From assembly GCF_018130785.1 (NCBI RefSeq), contig NZ_JAFCJT010000013.1:62001-126000 (forward strand): DNA of 64,000 nucleotides, given 5' to 3'. The position numbers and the translations under genes were made by a program. The stretch comes from Bradyrhizobium liaoningense. GTDB taxonomy: Bacteria; Pseudomonadota; Alphaproteobacteria; Rhizobiales; Xanthobacteraceae. This document shows, in pieces, positions 8,235 to 17,432 of the stretch. Position 1 is the stretch's first letter; each line of letters opens with the position of its first letter. Under the pieces are notes generated by a model. It did no database searches and was not told the origin of the DNA. It saw nothing but the letters and a program-made list of their open reading frames with translations.

Positions 8235-9203
8235 ATGGCGCGCGACAAGATTGCTTTGATTGGCTCCGGTCAGATCGGCGGAACGTTGGCTCATCTCATC
8301 GGCCTGAAAGAGCTGGGCGACGTGGTGATGTTCGACATCGCCGAGGGCGTGCCGCAGGGTAAGGCGCTCGACATCGCGCAGTCCTCGCCGGTCGACGGTT
8401 TTGACGCGCACTACACTGGCGCCAATTCGTACGAAGCCCTCGACAACGCCAAGGTCTGCATCGTCACCGCCGGCGTGCCGCGCAAGCCCGGCATGAGCCG
8501 CGACGACCTCCTCTCCATCAACCTCAAGGTCATGGAGCAGGTCGGCGCCGGCATCAAGAAATACGCCCCCGACGCCTTCGTCATCTGCATCACCAATCCG
8601 CTCGACGCGATGGTCTGGGCGCTGCAGAAGGCCTCGGGCCTGCCGCACAAGAAGGTCGTCGGCATGGCCGGCGTGCTGGATTCGGCGCGCTTCCGCTATT
8701 TCCTGGCCGACGAGTTCAACGTCTCCGTTGAAGACGTCACCGCCTTCGTGCTCGGCGGTCATGGCGATACCATGGTGCCGCTGGTGAAGTACTCCACCGT
8801 CGCCGGCATCCCGCTGCCCGACCTCGTCAAGATGGGCTGGACCTCGCAGGCGCGCCTCGACGAGATCGTCGACCGCACCCGCAACGGCGGCGCCGAGATC
8901 GTCAATTTGCTCAAGACCGGCTCGGCGTTCTACGCACCTGCCGCTTCCGCGATCGCGATGGCCGAGAGCTATCTGCGTGACAAGAAGCGCGTGCTGCCCT
9001 CGGCTGCGTACCTGAACGGCGAATACGGCGTGAAGGACATGTATGTCGGCGTGCCCGTCGTGATCGGCTCCAAGGGTGTCGAGCGCGTCGTCGAGATCGA
9101 GCTCGCCGGCAAGGACCGCGAGGCCTTCGACAAGTCGGTCGGCGCCGTACAGGGCCTGGTCGACGCCTGCAAGAAGATCGCGCCCGATCTTCTCGGCCGC
9201 TAA
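8235..9203 (+). CDS. mdh: Malate dehydrogenase
   Basis: A 322-residue NAD-dependent malate dehydrogenase of the lactate-dehydrogenase-like type, which oxidises malate to oxaloacetate. The N-terminal Rossmann motif is GSGQIGG, the substrate arginines lie in GVPRKPGMSRDDLL, and the catalytic histidine lies in VLGGHGDTMVPL. The ATG at 8235 follows an AAAGGACAGG ribosome site. It leads the TCA gene block, but the hairpin terminator after it and the 220-bp gap suggest that sucC has its own promoter. Confidence 0.97.
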   Translation: MARDKIALIGSGQIGGTLAHLIGLKELGDVVMFDIAEGVPQGKALDIAQSSPVDGFDAHYTGANSYEALDNAKVCIVTAGVPRKPGMSRDDLLSINLKVMEQVGAGIKKYAPDAFVICITNPLDAMVWALQKASGLPHKKVVGMAGVLDSARFRYFLADEFNVSVEDVTAFVLGGHGDTMVPLVKYSTVAGIPLPDLVKMGWTSQARLDEIVDRTRNGGAEIVNLLKTGSAFYAPAASAIAMAESYLRDKKRVLPSAAYLNGEYGVKDMYVGVPVVIGSKGVERVVEIELAGKDREAFDKSVGAVQGLVDACKKIAPDLLGR

Positions 9204-9213
9204 GGGCAAAAAA

Positions 9214-9250
9214 TCCCCGCCGAAGATCGAAAACCGGTCTTCGGCGGTTT
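9214..9250 (+). terminator. Terminator after mdh
   Basis: Perfect 10-bp arms CCGCCGAAGA (9217-9226) and TCTTCGGCGG (9238-9247) enclose an 11-nt loop, followed by ttt then catttcc. It is a plausible intrinsic terminator with a weak T-run. Confidence 0.65.
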
Positions 9251-9425
9251 CATTTCCGGCCCCGGCTGCAACTCTTGTTGAAGGCTCGGCGGGTTCCGGG
9301 TTCCGGCAGTCCAGAGATCCGATGTCAAAGAATCCGGGTTGCAGTTCCTGTGGTATATGGTATGCCAGCCACAAGACTGAGGTGGGCCCCAGAGGTCACC
9401 GCCCGCGGGTTCAGGGAGCGACCAT

Positions 9426-10622
9426 ATGAATATCCATGAGTACCAGGCCAAAGCGCTGCTGAACGAGTTCGGCGTGGCGATCTCCAAGGGCGTACCCGTC
9501 CTGAAGCCCGCGGACGCGGAAGCCGCCGCCAAGGCCCTCCCGGGCCCGGTCTGGGTGGTGAAGAGCCAGATCCACGCTGGCGGCCGCGGCAAGGGCAAGT
9601 TCAAGGAAGCCTCCGCCGGCGACAAGGGCGGCGTCCGCATCGCCAAGTCGGCCGCTGAGGTCGCCGAATTCGCCAAGCAGATGCTCGGCGCCACGCTGGT
9701 CACCGTGCAGACCGGCCCCGCCGGCAAGCAGGTCAACCGCCTCTACATCGAGGATGGCTCGGACATCGACAAGGAATTCTATCTCTCGATCCTGGTCGAC
9801 CGCGAGACCTCGCGCGTCTCGTTCGTCGTCTCGACCGAGGGCGGCGTCAACATCGAGGACGTCGCGCACAACACGCCCGAGAAGATCGTGACCTTCTCGG
9901 TCGATCCCGCGACCGGCATCATGGGCCATCACGGCCGCACCGTCGCCAACGCGCTCAAGCTCTCCGGCGATCTCGCCAAGCAGGCCGAGAAGCTCACCGC
10001 GCAGCTCTATGCGGCGTTCGTCGCCAAGGACATGTCGATGCTGGAGATCAACCCGCTGGTCGTGACCAAGCAGGGCCAGCTCCGCGTGCTCGACGCCAAG
10101 GTGTCGTTCGACGACAACGCGCTGTTCCGTCATCCCGAGGTGCTCGCGCTGCGCGACGAGACCGAGGAAGACGCCAAGGAAATCGAGGCGTCGAAATACG
10201 ACCTCAACTACGTCACCCTCGACGGCAATATCGGCTGCATGGTCAACGGCGCCGGCCTCGCGATGGCGACGATGGACATCATCAAGCTCTACGGCATGGC
10301 GCCGGCGAACTTCCTCGACGTCGGCGGCAGCGCCAGCAAGGAGAAGGTCGCGGCCGCGTTCAAGATCATCACCGCGGATCCCAACGTGAAGGGCATCCTG
10401 GTCAACATCTTTGGTGGGATCATGAAGTGCGACGTGATCGCCGAGGGCGTCACCGCCGCCGTGCGCGAGGTCGGTCTCAGCGTGCCGCTGGTGGTCCGCC
10501 TCGAAGGCACCAATGTCGAGCTCGGCAAGAAGATCATCCGCGAATCCGGCCTGAACGTGGTGCCGGCCGACAATCTCGACGACGCCGCGCAGAAGATCGT
10601 GAAGGCTGTCAAGGGAGGCTGA
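9426..10622 (+). CDS. sucC: Succinyl-CoA synthetase, beta subunit (ADP-forming)
   Basis: A 398-residue ATP-grasp subunit starting MNIHEYQAKALLNEFGV, the standard length and start for SucC. With SucD it makes ATP (or GTP) from succinyl-CoA. The ATP-grasp segment VKSQIHAGGRGKGK lies near residue 45, and the conserved GGIMKCDVIAEGV lies near residue 330. A ribosome site GGAGCGACC sits just upstream. The next gene begins 4 bp after the stop, and sucD follows, so the three are almost certainly co-transcribed. Confidence 0.97.
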   Translation: MNIHEYQAKALLNEFGVAISKGVPVLKPADAEAAAKALPGPVWVVKSQIHAGGRGKGKFKEASAGDKGGVRIAKSAAEVAEFAKQMLGATLVTVQTGPAGKQVNRLYIEDGSDIDKEFYLSILVDRETSRVSFVVSTEGGVNIEDVAHNTPEKIVTFSVDPATGIMGHHGRTVANALKLSGDLAKQAEKLTAQLYAAFVAKDMSMLEINPLVVTKQGQLRVLDAKVSFDDNALFRHPEVLALRDETEEDAKEIEASKYDLNYVTLDGNIGCMVNGAGLAMATMDIIKLYGMAPANFLDVGGSASKEKVAAAFKIITADPNVKGILVNIFGGIMKCDVIAEGVTAAVREVGLSVPLVVRLEGTNVELGKKIIRESGLNVVPADNLDDAAQKIVKAVKGG

Positions 10623-10626
10623 GGCC

Positions 10627-11106
10627 ATGACCCAGGACCATCTCGCCGCATCATCTCCGCTTGCAGAGCACGCGCGCCTCGCCGCGTTCGCCGGCGAATG
10701 GAATGGCGAAGAGGTGGTCTTCCCGTCGCGTTGGGTCGCCGGCGGGCCGGCGACCTCGCACGTCGTCGCGCGCATGGATCTCAACGGCTTCTACCTGATC
10801 CAGGACTGTGTCCAGACGCGCGACGGCAAGCAGGCTTTTGCCACCCACGGCCTCTTCACCTTCGACCGCGACGACCGGACCTACAAATTGTTCTGGTACG
10901 ATTCGCTCGGCTACACGCCGCCCTCGCCTGCCTCCGGCGGCTGGGTCGGCAAGACCCTGACGCTGGTGCGCGGCTCGCTCCGCGGCAATGCGCGCCACGT
11001 CTACGAAATCATCGACGACAATTCCTATTCGTTGAAGATCCAGTTCTCGCCGGATGCGGAAGGCTGGGCCGACGTGCTCACCGGCATCTACCGCCGCATC
11101 CACTGA
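10627..11106 (+). CDS. DUF1579-like hypothetical protein set between sucC and sucD
   Basis: A 159-residue soluble protein with no signal peptide. The pattern FAGEWNGEEVVFPS near the N-terminus, alternating beta-strand-like stretches and the ending DVLTGIYRRIH fit the lipocalin-like DUF1579 family, by my recall rather than a search. It starts 4 bp after sucC and ends 33 bp before sucD, so it is embedded in the succinyl-CoA synthetase operon and presumably made with it. No catalytic motif is evident. A role linked to the enzyme is possible but only inferred from position. Confidence 0.75.
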   Translation: MTQDHLAASSPLAEHARLAAFAGEWNGEEVVFPSRWVAGGPATSHVVARMDLNGFYLIQDCVQTRDGKQAFATHGLFTFDRDDRTYKLFWYDSLGYTPPSPASGGWVGKTLTLVRGSLRGNARHVYEIIDDNSYSLKIQFSPDAEGWADVLTGIYRRIH

Positions 11107-11139
11107 CCTCTCACTCGTTAGTTCGCGAAAGCAGACCTC

Positions 11140-12024
11140 ATGTCCATCCTGATCGACAAGAACACCAAGGTCATCTGCCAGGGCTTTACCGGCAAGAACG
11201 GCACCTTCCACTCGGAGGCCGCGCTCGCCTACGGCACCAAGATGGTCGGCGGCACCTCGCCGGGCAAAGGCGGCGCCACGCATCTGGGGCTGCCGGTGTT
11301 CGACACCGTGCGCGAGGCGCGTGAGAAGACCGGCGCCGATGCGTCGGTGATCTACGTGCCGCCCCCGGGCGCGGCGGATGCGATCTGCGAAGCCATCGAC
11401 GCCGAGATCCCGCTGATCGTCTGCATCACCGAGGGCATTCCTGTCGTCGACATGGTGCGCGTGAAGCGCTCGCTGGCCGGTTCCAAGTCGCGTCTGATCG
11501 GGCCGAACTGCCCGGGTGTCATGACTGCCGGCGAGTGCAAGATCGGCATCATGCCGGCCAACATCTTCAAGACCGGCAGCGTCGGCATCGTCTCCCGCTC
11601 CGGCACACTGACCTATGAAGCCGTGTTCCAGACCTCCCAAGAGGGCCTCGGCCAGACCACCGCGGTCGGCATCGGCGGCGACCCGGTCAAGGGAACCGAG
11701 TTCATCGACGTGCTGGAAATGCTTCTGGCCGACCCCAAGACCGAATCGATCATCATGATCGGCGAGATCGGCGGTTCCGCCGAGGAAGACGCCGCCCAGT
11801 TCCTCAAGGACGAGGCCAAGCGCGGTCGCAAGAAGCCGATGGTCGGTTTCATCGCCGGCGTGACCGCACCTCCCGGCCGTCGCATGGGCCATGCCGGTGC
11901 GATCATCTCGGGTGGCAAGGGCGACGCCGGCTCCAAGACCGATGCGATGAAATCGGCTGGAATTACAGTGTCGCCGTCTCCCGCCCGCCTCGGGCACACG
12001 CTTGCCGAAAAATTGAAGGGTTAA
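11140..12024 (+). CDS. sucD: Succinyl-CoA synthetase, alpha subunit
   Basis: A 294-residue subunit with a CoA-binding Rossmann domain at the N-terminus (MSILIDKNTKVICQGFTGKN) and the active-site histidine region RRMGHAGAIISGGKGDA, where the histidine is phosphorylated. SRSGTLTYEAV is also a family signature. The length is standard. It completes the SucCD enzyme despite the extra gene between the two subunits. sucA follows after a 137-bp gap. Confidence 0.97.
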   Translation: MSILIDKNTKVICQGFTGKNGTFHSEAALAYGTKMVGGTSPGKGGATHLGLPVFDTVREAREKTGADASVIYVPPPGAADAICEAIDAEIPLIVCITEGIPVVDMVRVKRSLAGSKSRLIGPNCPGVMTAGECKIGIMPANIFKTGSVGIVSRSGTLTYEAVFQTSQEGLGQTTAVGIGGDPVKGTEFIDVLEMLLADPKTESIIMIGEIGGSAEEDAAQFLKDEAKRGRKKPMVGFIAGVTAPPGRRMGHAGAIISGGKGDAGSKTDAMKSAGITVSPSPARLGHTLAEKLKG

Positions 12025-12161
12025 TTCAGTCCTTCGTGCTTTTCCGGGCGAAGTTTCGCAGCAAATAGGATAAATGGTGCCTGTCGCGCCGGGCCTCTGC
12101 CGGGGAGCCCGACGCCAGCGCCGTTTGTTATGCGCGAACCGAAATCGCCAGGAACTCAAGT

Positions 12162-15119
12162 ATGTCTCGCCAGGACGCGAACGCAGCCTTTGCCCTCTCC
12201 TCCTTTTTGCAGGGCACCAACGCCACCTACATCGACGAAATCTACGCCCGCTACGAGAAGGATCCGTCCTCGGTCGACGCCGAGTGGCAGGAATTCTTCA
12301 AGAGCCTCAACGACCAGCCCGCCGATATCAGCAAGAACGCCGAGGGCCCGTCCTGGGAACGCGACAACTGGCCGCTGACCCCGAAGGACGACCTCACATC
12401 GGCCCTCGACGGCAACTGGGCTGAGGTCGAGAAGGCGGTCGGCACCAAGATCGCCGCCAAGGCGCAGGCCAAGGGCGCCGATTTCTCTTCTGCCGACCTG
12501 CTCCAGGCCACGCGCGACTCGGTCCGCGCCCTGATGCTGATCCGCTCCTACCGCATGCGTGGCCATTTCCACGCCAAGCTCGATCCGCTCGGCATCGAAG
12601 CCCCGCGCAACCGCGAAGAGCTCGACCCGCGCACCTACGGCTTCAGCGAAGCCGATTTCGACCGAAAGATCTTCCTCGATCACGTCCTCGGCCTTGAATA
12701 CGGCACCCTGCGCGAGATCACCGCGATCTGCGAGCGCACCTACTGCCAGACGCTCGGCGTCGAGTTCATGCACATCAGCAACGCTGCGCAGAAGGCGTGG
12801 ATCCAGGAGCGCATCGAGGGACCGGACAAGGAGATCTCGTTCACCCGCGAAGGCCGTCGCGCGATCCTGATGAAGCTGGTCGAAGCCGAAGGTTTCGAGA
12901 AGTTCTGCGATACCAAGTTCACCGGGACCAAGCGCTTCGGTCTCGACGGCGGCGAATCGCTGATCCCCGCGCTGGAGCAGATCATCAAGCGCGGCGGCAA
13001 TCTCGGCGTGAAGGAGGTCGTGCTCGGCATGCCGCATCGCGGCCGCCTCAACGTGCTGACGCAGGTGATGGGCAAGGCCCATCGCGCGCTGTTTCATGAG
13101 TTCAAGGGCGGCTCGGCCAACCCCGACGCGGTCGAAGGCTCCGGCGACGTCAAGTATCACCTCGGCGCTTCCTCGGACCGCGAGTTCGACGGCAACCGCA
13201 TCCATCTGTCGCTGACCGCCAACCCCTCGCATCTCGAGATCGTCGATCCCGTGGTGCTCGGCAAGGTCCGCGCCAAGCAGGACCAGCACGGTGATCCGCC
13301 GGACATGCGCATCTCCGTGCTGCCGCTCCTGATGCACGGCGACGCCGCCTTCGCCGGCCAGGGCGTGGTCGCGGAATGCTTCAGCCTGTCGGACCTGAAG
13401 GGCTACCGCACCGGCGGCTCGCTGCACTTCATCGTCAACAACCAGATCGGCTTCACCACCTATCCGCGCTACTCGCGCTCCTCGCCCTATCCGTCGGACG
13501 TGGCGAAGATGATCGACGCGCCGATCTTCCACGTGAACGGCGACGATCCGGAAGCCGTCGTGTTCGCGGCCAAGGTCGCCACCGAGTTCCGGCAGAAATT
13601 CCACAAGCCCGTCGTCATCGACATGTTCTGCTACCGCAGGCATGGCCATAACGAAGGCGACGAGCCGGCTTTCACCCAGCCGGTGATGTACAAGAGGATC
13701 GCGGCGCATCCGTCGACGCTCGAGCTGTACGCCCGCCGCCTGATCAGCGAAGGCGTGATGACCGAGGGCGAGGTCGACAAGGCCAAGGCCGACTGGCGCG
13801 CGCGGCTCGACGCCGAGTTCGAGGCCGGCACCTCCTACAAGCCCAACAAGGCCGACTGGCTCGATGGCAAGTGGTCCGGCTTCAAGATCGCCGACCAGGA
13901 AGAGGATGCGCGCCGCGGCGTCACCGGCGTCGACACCGCCGAGCTGAAGGAAATCGGCCGCAAGATCACCAGGGTGCCGGATGGCTTCCGCGTCCACCGC
14001 ACCATCCAGCGCTTCCTCGACAATCGCGCCAAGGCCATCGACACCGGCGTTGGTATCGATTGGGCGACCGGCGAGGCATTGGCGTTCTGCACGCTGCTCA
14101 ACGAGAACCACCATGTCCGCCTGTCGGGCCAGGATTCCGAGCGCGGCACCTTCTCGCAGCGCCACTCGGTCCTGATCGACCAGGAAGACGAGAGCCGCTA
14201 CACGCCGTTCAACCATCTCGGCCACGAGCAGGGCCATTACGAGGTCATCAACTCGCTGCTGTCGGAAGAGGCCGTGCTCGGCTTCGAATACGGCTATTCG
14301 CTCGCCGAGCCGAACACGCTGACCCTGTGGGAAGCCCAGTTCGGCGACTTCGCCAACGGTGCGCAGGTCGTGTTCGACCAGTTCATCTCCTCGGGCGAGC
14401 GCAAATGGTTGCGCATGTCCGGCCTGGTCTGCCTGTTGCCGCACGGCTATGAGGGCCAGGGGCCGGAGCACTCCTCCGCGCGTCTGGAGCGTTATCTGCA
14501 GATGTGCGCCGAAGACAACATGCAGGTGGTCTACCCGACCACGCCGGCGAATTACTTCCACGTGCTGCGCCGCCAGCTTCATCGCGAGATCCGCAAGCCG
14601 CTGATCCTGATGACGCCGAAGTCGCTGCTGCGTCACAAGCGGGCGGTGTCGCGTCTCGAGGAACTCGCCAAGGGCACGACCTTCCACCGCATCCTCTACG
14701 ATGACGCCCAGATGCTGCCGAGCGAGGCGGTCAAGCTCGTGCCCGACGAGAAGATCCGCCGCATCGTGCTCTGCTCCGGCAAGGTCTATTACGACCTCTA
14801 CGAGGAGCGCGAGAAGCGCGGCATCGACGACATCTACCTGATGCGCGTCGAGCAGCTTTATCCGGTGCCGCTGAAGGCGCTGGTGGCCGAGCTGTCGCGC
14901 TTCAAGAAGGCTGAAGTGGTGTGGTGCCAGGAAGAGCCCCGCAACATGGGTGCCTGGCACTTCATCGAGCCCTATCTGGAATGGGTGCTGAACCAGGTGC
15001 ACGGTGTGAGCCGGCGTCCGCGTTATGTCGGCCGCGCCGCTTCCGCCGCGACCGCCACTGGTCTGATGTCCAAGCATCAGGCTCAGTTGAAGGCGTTCCT
15101 GGACGAAGCACTGAGCTGA
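12162..15119 (+). CDS. sucA: 2-oxoglutarate dehydrogenase E1 component
   Basis: A 985-residue thiamine-diphosphate enzyme that decarboxylates 2-oxoglutarate and loads succinyl groups onto the E2 lipoyl arm. The N-terminal FLQGTNATYIDEIYARYEKD is the E2-binding segment. MLIRSYRMRGHFHAKLDPLG and HGDAAFAGQGVVAECF are E1o signatures, and HFIVNNQIGFTT belongs to the TPP/Mg site. RRHGHNEGDEPAFTQP and GYEGQGPEHSSARLERYL complete the match. The length is typical. The gene lies directly before sucB, with a palindromic repeat in the 200-bp gap. Confidence 0.97.
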   Translation: MSRQDANAAFALSSFLQGTNATYIDEIYARYEKDPSSVDAEWQEFFKSLNDQPADISKNAEGPSWERDNWPLTPKDDLTSALDGNWAEVEKAVGTKIAAKAQAKGADFSSADLLQATRDSVRALMLIRSYRMRGHFHAKLDPLGIEAPRNREELDPRTYGFSEADFDRKIFLDHVLGLEYGTLREITAICERTYCQTLGVEFMHISNAAQKAWIQERIEGPDKEISFTREGRRAILMKLVEAEGFEKFCDTKFTGTKRFGLDGGESLIPALEQIIKRGGNLGVKEVVLGMPHRGRLNVLTQVMGKAHRALFHEFKGGSANPDAVEGSGDVKYHLGASSDREFDGNRIHLSLTANPSHLEIVDPVVLGKVRAKQDQHGDPPDMRISVLPLLMHGDAAFAGQGVVAECFSLSDLKGYRTGGSLHFIVNNQIGFTTYPRYSRSSPYPSDVAKMIDAPIFHVNGDDPEAVVFAAKVATEFRQKFHKPVVIDMFCYRRHGHNEGDEPAFTQPVMYKRIAAHPSTLELYARRLISEGVMTEGEVDKAKADWRARLDAEFEAGTSYKPNKADWLDGKWSGFKIADQEEDARRGVTGVDTAELKEIGRKITRVPDGFRVHRTIQRFLDNRAKAIDTGVGIDWATGEALAFCTLLNENHHVRLSGQDSERGTFSQRHSVLIDQEDESRYTPFNHLGHEQGHYEVINSLLSEEAVLGFEYGYSLAEPNTLTLWEAQFGDFANGAQVVFDQFISSGERKWLRMSGLVCLLPHGYEGQGPEHSSARLERYLQMCAEDNMQVVYPTTPANYFHVLRRQLHREIRKPLILMTPKSLLRHKRAVSRLEELAKGTTFHRILYDDAQMLPSEAVKLVPDEKIRRIVLCSGKVYYDLYEEREKRGIDDIYLMRVEQLYPVPLKALVAELSRFKKAEVVWCQEEPRNMGAWHFIEPYLEWVLNQVHGVSRRPRYVGRAASAATATGLMSKHQAQLKAFLDEALS

Positions 15120-15134
15120 GAAGTTTTTACACCT

Positions 15135-15274
15135 CGTCATGCCCCGCCTCGTGCGCAATCGCGCACTGGAGCGGGGCATCGAGTACTCCGCGGCGTTCGT
15201 TCTGATTGCGAAGGTCACGGCGTACTGGATTGCCCGCCCCCCGTGCGCAACTGCGCAACAGGCGGGCAATGACG
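15135..15274. repeat. Palindromic intergenic repeat between sucA and sucB
   Basis: Left half cgtcatgccccgcctcgtgc pairs as an inverted repeat with tgcgcaacaggcgggcaatg at the right, and there is a local gtgcgcaatcgcgcac palindrome. It is inside an otherwise contiguous suc operon. The core tgcgcaat resembles the palindrome at 44795. Confidence 0.65.
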
Positions 15275-15319
15275 TATGAAATTCATGACCGCACCGGCGA
15301 TCCCCTTAAGGAAAAGACC

Positions 15320-16558
15320 ATGACTGAAATTCGTGTGCCGACGCTCGGCGAATCCGTCACCGAGGCCACCATCGGCCGCTGGTTCAAGAAGGCCGGCGAT
15401 CCCGTCGCCGTCGATGAGCCCTTGGTGGAGCTCGAGACCGACAAGGTCACCATCGAGGTCCCGGCGCCCTCCGCCGGCACGCTGAGCGAGATCATCGCCG
15501 CCGATGGCGCGACCGTTGCGGTCGGCGCGTTGCTTGGCCAGATCACCGACGGTGCCGGCGCTGCCAAGCCCGCCGCCGCGCCTGCCAAGCCCGCTGCTGC
15601 TCCGGCCGCGGCTGCTGCCGCGCCGGCTCCGGCTGCGGCCAAGGCGCCGCCGGCCGACGCCCCGCTCGCCCCGTCCGTGCGCAAGCTCTCGGCCGAGACC
15701 GGCATCGACGCCTCGACCGTTCCGGGCTCCGGCAAGGACGGCCGCGTTACCAAGGGCGACATGCTGGCTGCGATCGAGCGTGCGGCCTCGGCGCCGACCC
15801 CGGTCAACCAGCCCGCCGCCGCCGTGCAGGTGCGCGCGCCGTCGCCGGCTGATGACGCCGCCCGCGAAGAGCGCGTCAAGATGACCCGCCTGCGCCAGAC
15901 CATCGCGCGCCGCCTCAAGGACGTACAGAACACCGCGGCCATGCTGACGACCTTCAACGAGGTCGACATGACCAACGTCATGGCGCTGCGCGCCCACTAC
16001 AAGGATGCGTTCGAGAAGAAGCACGGCTCGAAGCTCGGCTTCATGGGCTTCTTCACCAAGGCCGTCGTGCAGGCGCTGAAGGACATCCCGGCCGTCAACG
16101 CCGAGATCGACGGCACCGACCTGATCTACAAGAATTATTACCACATCGGCGTCGCCGTCGGCACCGACAAGGGTCTTGTCGTGCCCGTAGTGCGCGACTG
16201 CGACGACAAGTCGATCGCCGACATCGAGAAGGGCATCGCCGATTTCGGTCGTCGCGCCCGTGATGGCCAGCTCAAGATCGACGAGATGCAGGGCGGCACC
16301 TTCACCATCACCAATGGCGGCATCTACGGCTCGCTGATGTCGACCCCGATCCTGAACGCGCCGCAGTCGGGCATCCTCGGCATGCACAAGATCCAGGAGC
16401 GGCCGATGGTCGTCGGCGGCAAGATCGAGGTCCGTCCGATGATGTACCTGGCGCTGTCCTACGATCACCGCGTCATCGACGGCAAGGAAGCCGTCACCTT
16501 CCTGGTCCGCGTCAAGGAGAGCCTGGAAGATCCGGCTCGCCTGGTGCTCGATCTCTGA
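15320..16558 (+). CDS. sucB: 2-oxoglutarate dehydrogenase E2, dihydrolipoyllysine succinyltransferase
   Basis: A 412-residue E2 protein. The N-terminal lipoyl domain carries the lipoylated lysine at residue 42 (ELETDKVTIEVP). A long Ala/Pro-rich linker (about residues 80-115) leads to the peripheral-subunit-binding domain (SVRKLSAETGIDASTV). The catalytic acyltransferase domain ends with SYDHRVIDGKEAVTFL, which includes the active His and Asp. The ATG at 15320 follows TTAAGGAAAAGACC. It forms the core of the 2-oxoglutarate dehydrogenase complex with SucA and LpdA. Confidence 0.97.
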   Translation: MTEIRVPTLGESVTEATIGRWFKKAGDPVAVDEPLVELETDKVTIEVPAPSAGTLSEIIAADGATVAVGALLGQITDGAGAAKPAAAPAKPAAAPAAAAAAPAPAAAKAPPADAPLAPSVRKLSAETGIDASTVPGSGKDGRVTKGDMLAAIERAASAPTPVNQPAAAVQVRAPSPADDAAREERVKMTRLRQTIARRLKDVQNTAAMLTTFNEVDMTNVMALRAHYKDAFEKKHGSKLGFMGFFTKAVVQALKDIPAVNAEIDGTDLIYKNYYHIGVAVGTDKGLVVPVVRDCDDKSIADIEKGIADFGRRARDGQLKIDEMQGGTFTITNGGIYGSLMSTPILNAPQSGILGMHKIQERPMVVGGKIEVRPMMYLALSYDHRVIDGKEAVTFLVRVKESLEDPARLVLDL

Positions 16559-16613
16559 TCCCTGATGCTCTGCGAGCGCCGTCGCCCTATCGTGCGACGG
16601 CGCGTGTCGAACC

Positions 16614-17375
16614 ATGGAGGCGCGCGTGACGGATAAAGTCGTTGTCATCACCGGCGGCAGCCGCGGCATCGGTCGCGCGACTGCCCTTGCCGCGGCCGCG
16701 CGCGGCTTTCGGGTCGTGGTCGGCTATGCCAGCAACAAGACGGCCGCCGACGAGGTGGTCGCCCAGATCGCGGCCAGCAACGGCAAGGCCATCGCGGTGA
16801 AATGCGATGTCGCCGAGGAAAGCGATATCCTCGAATTGTTCAAGGCCGCGGACAAGTTCGGCACGCTTGGCGCGCTCGTCAACAATGGCGGCATCGTCGG
16901 CAAGAGCGGCGTGCGCGTCGACGAGATGTCGGCCGAGCGCATCCAGCGCGTGATGGCGGTCAACGTCACCGGCTCCATCCTCTGCGCGCGCGAAGCCGTG
17001 AAGCGGATGTCGACCAAGCATGGCGGCAAAGGCGGCGTCATCGTCAATCTGTCATCGGTTGCTGCCAAGCTCGGCTCGCCGAACACTTACGTCGACTATG
17101 CGGCGTCCAAGGGCGCGATCGATTCCTTTACCATCGGCCTCGGCTATGAGGTCGCAGCCGAAGGCATCCGCGTCGCGGGCATCCGCCCCGGCCTGATCGA
17201 CACCGAGATCCACGCCGCCGGCGGCGAGCCCGACCGCGCCCATCGCCTGGCCCATATGGTGCCGATGAAGCGCGTCGGCACCGCCGACGAAATCGCCAAC
17301 GCCATCGTCTGGCTGCTGTCGGACGAGGCCTCCTACGTCACAGCAGCCACTCTCGATGTGTCCGGCGGACGCTGA
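16614..17375 (+). CDS. Short-chain dehydrogenase/reductase between sucB and lpdA
   Basis: A 253-residue classical SDR (249 if GTG 16626 is the start). The cofactor motif ITGGSRGIGRA is at the N-terminus, NNGGIVG follows, and the catalytic Ser and Tyr-x-x-x-Lys are in NLSSVAAKLG and YVDYAASKGA. The C-terminal DEASYVTAATLDVSGGR is a standard SDR tail. Basic residues after the second strand hint at either NAD or NADP, so cofactor is unclear. It lies in the same orientation 55 bp after sucB and 57 bp before lpdA, so it is likely co-expressed. The substrate is unknown; it is not part of the known oxoglutarate dehydrogenase complex. Confidence 0.9.
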   Translation: MEARVTDKVVVITGGSRGIGRATALAAAARGFRVVVGYASNKTAADEVVAQIAASNGKAIAVKCDVAEESDILELFKAADKFGTLGALVNNGGIVGKSGVRVDEMSAERIQRVMAVNVTGSILCAREAVKRMSTKHGGKGGVIVNLSSVAAKLGSPNTYVDYAASKGAIDSFTIGLGYEVAAEGIRVAGIRPGLIDTEIHAAGGEPDRAHRLAHMVPMKRVGTADEIANAIVWLLSDEASYVTAATLDVSGGR

Positions 17376-17432
17376 CGCGCCGCGCGGACGCTGACGCATC
17401 CTCATCACGCTAAACTTACGGGACTTTCTCTC

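Noticed and set aside
9411..10784. Minus-strand open frame opposite sucC
   Set aside because: Shadow of sucC; low-complexity His/Asp/Val-rich translation without a domain.
12156..15269. Very long open frame (over 1000 codons) on the minus strand opposite sucA
   Set aside because: It mirrors sucA, is rich in His, Arg, Glu and Val in the pattern produced by antisense reading of high-GC genes, and has no family features.
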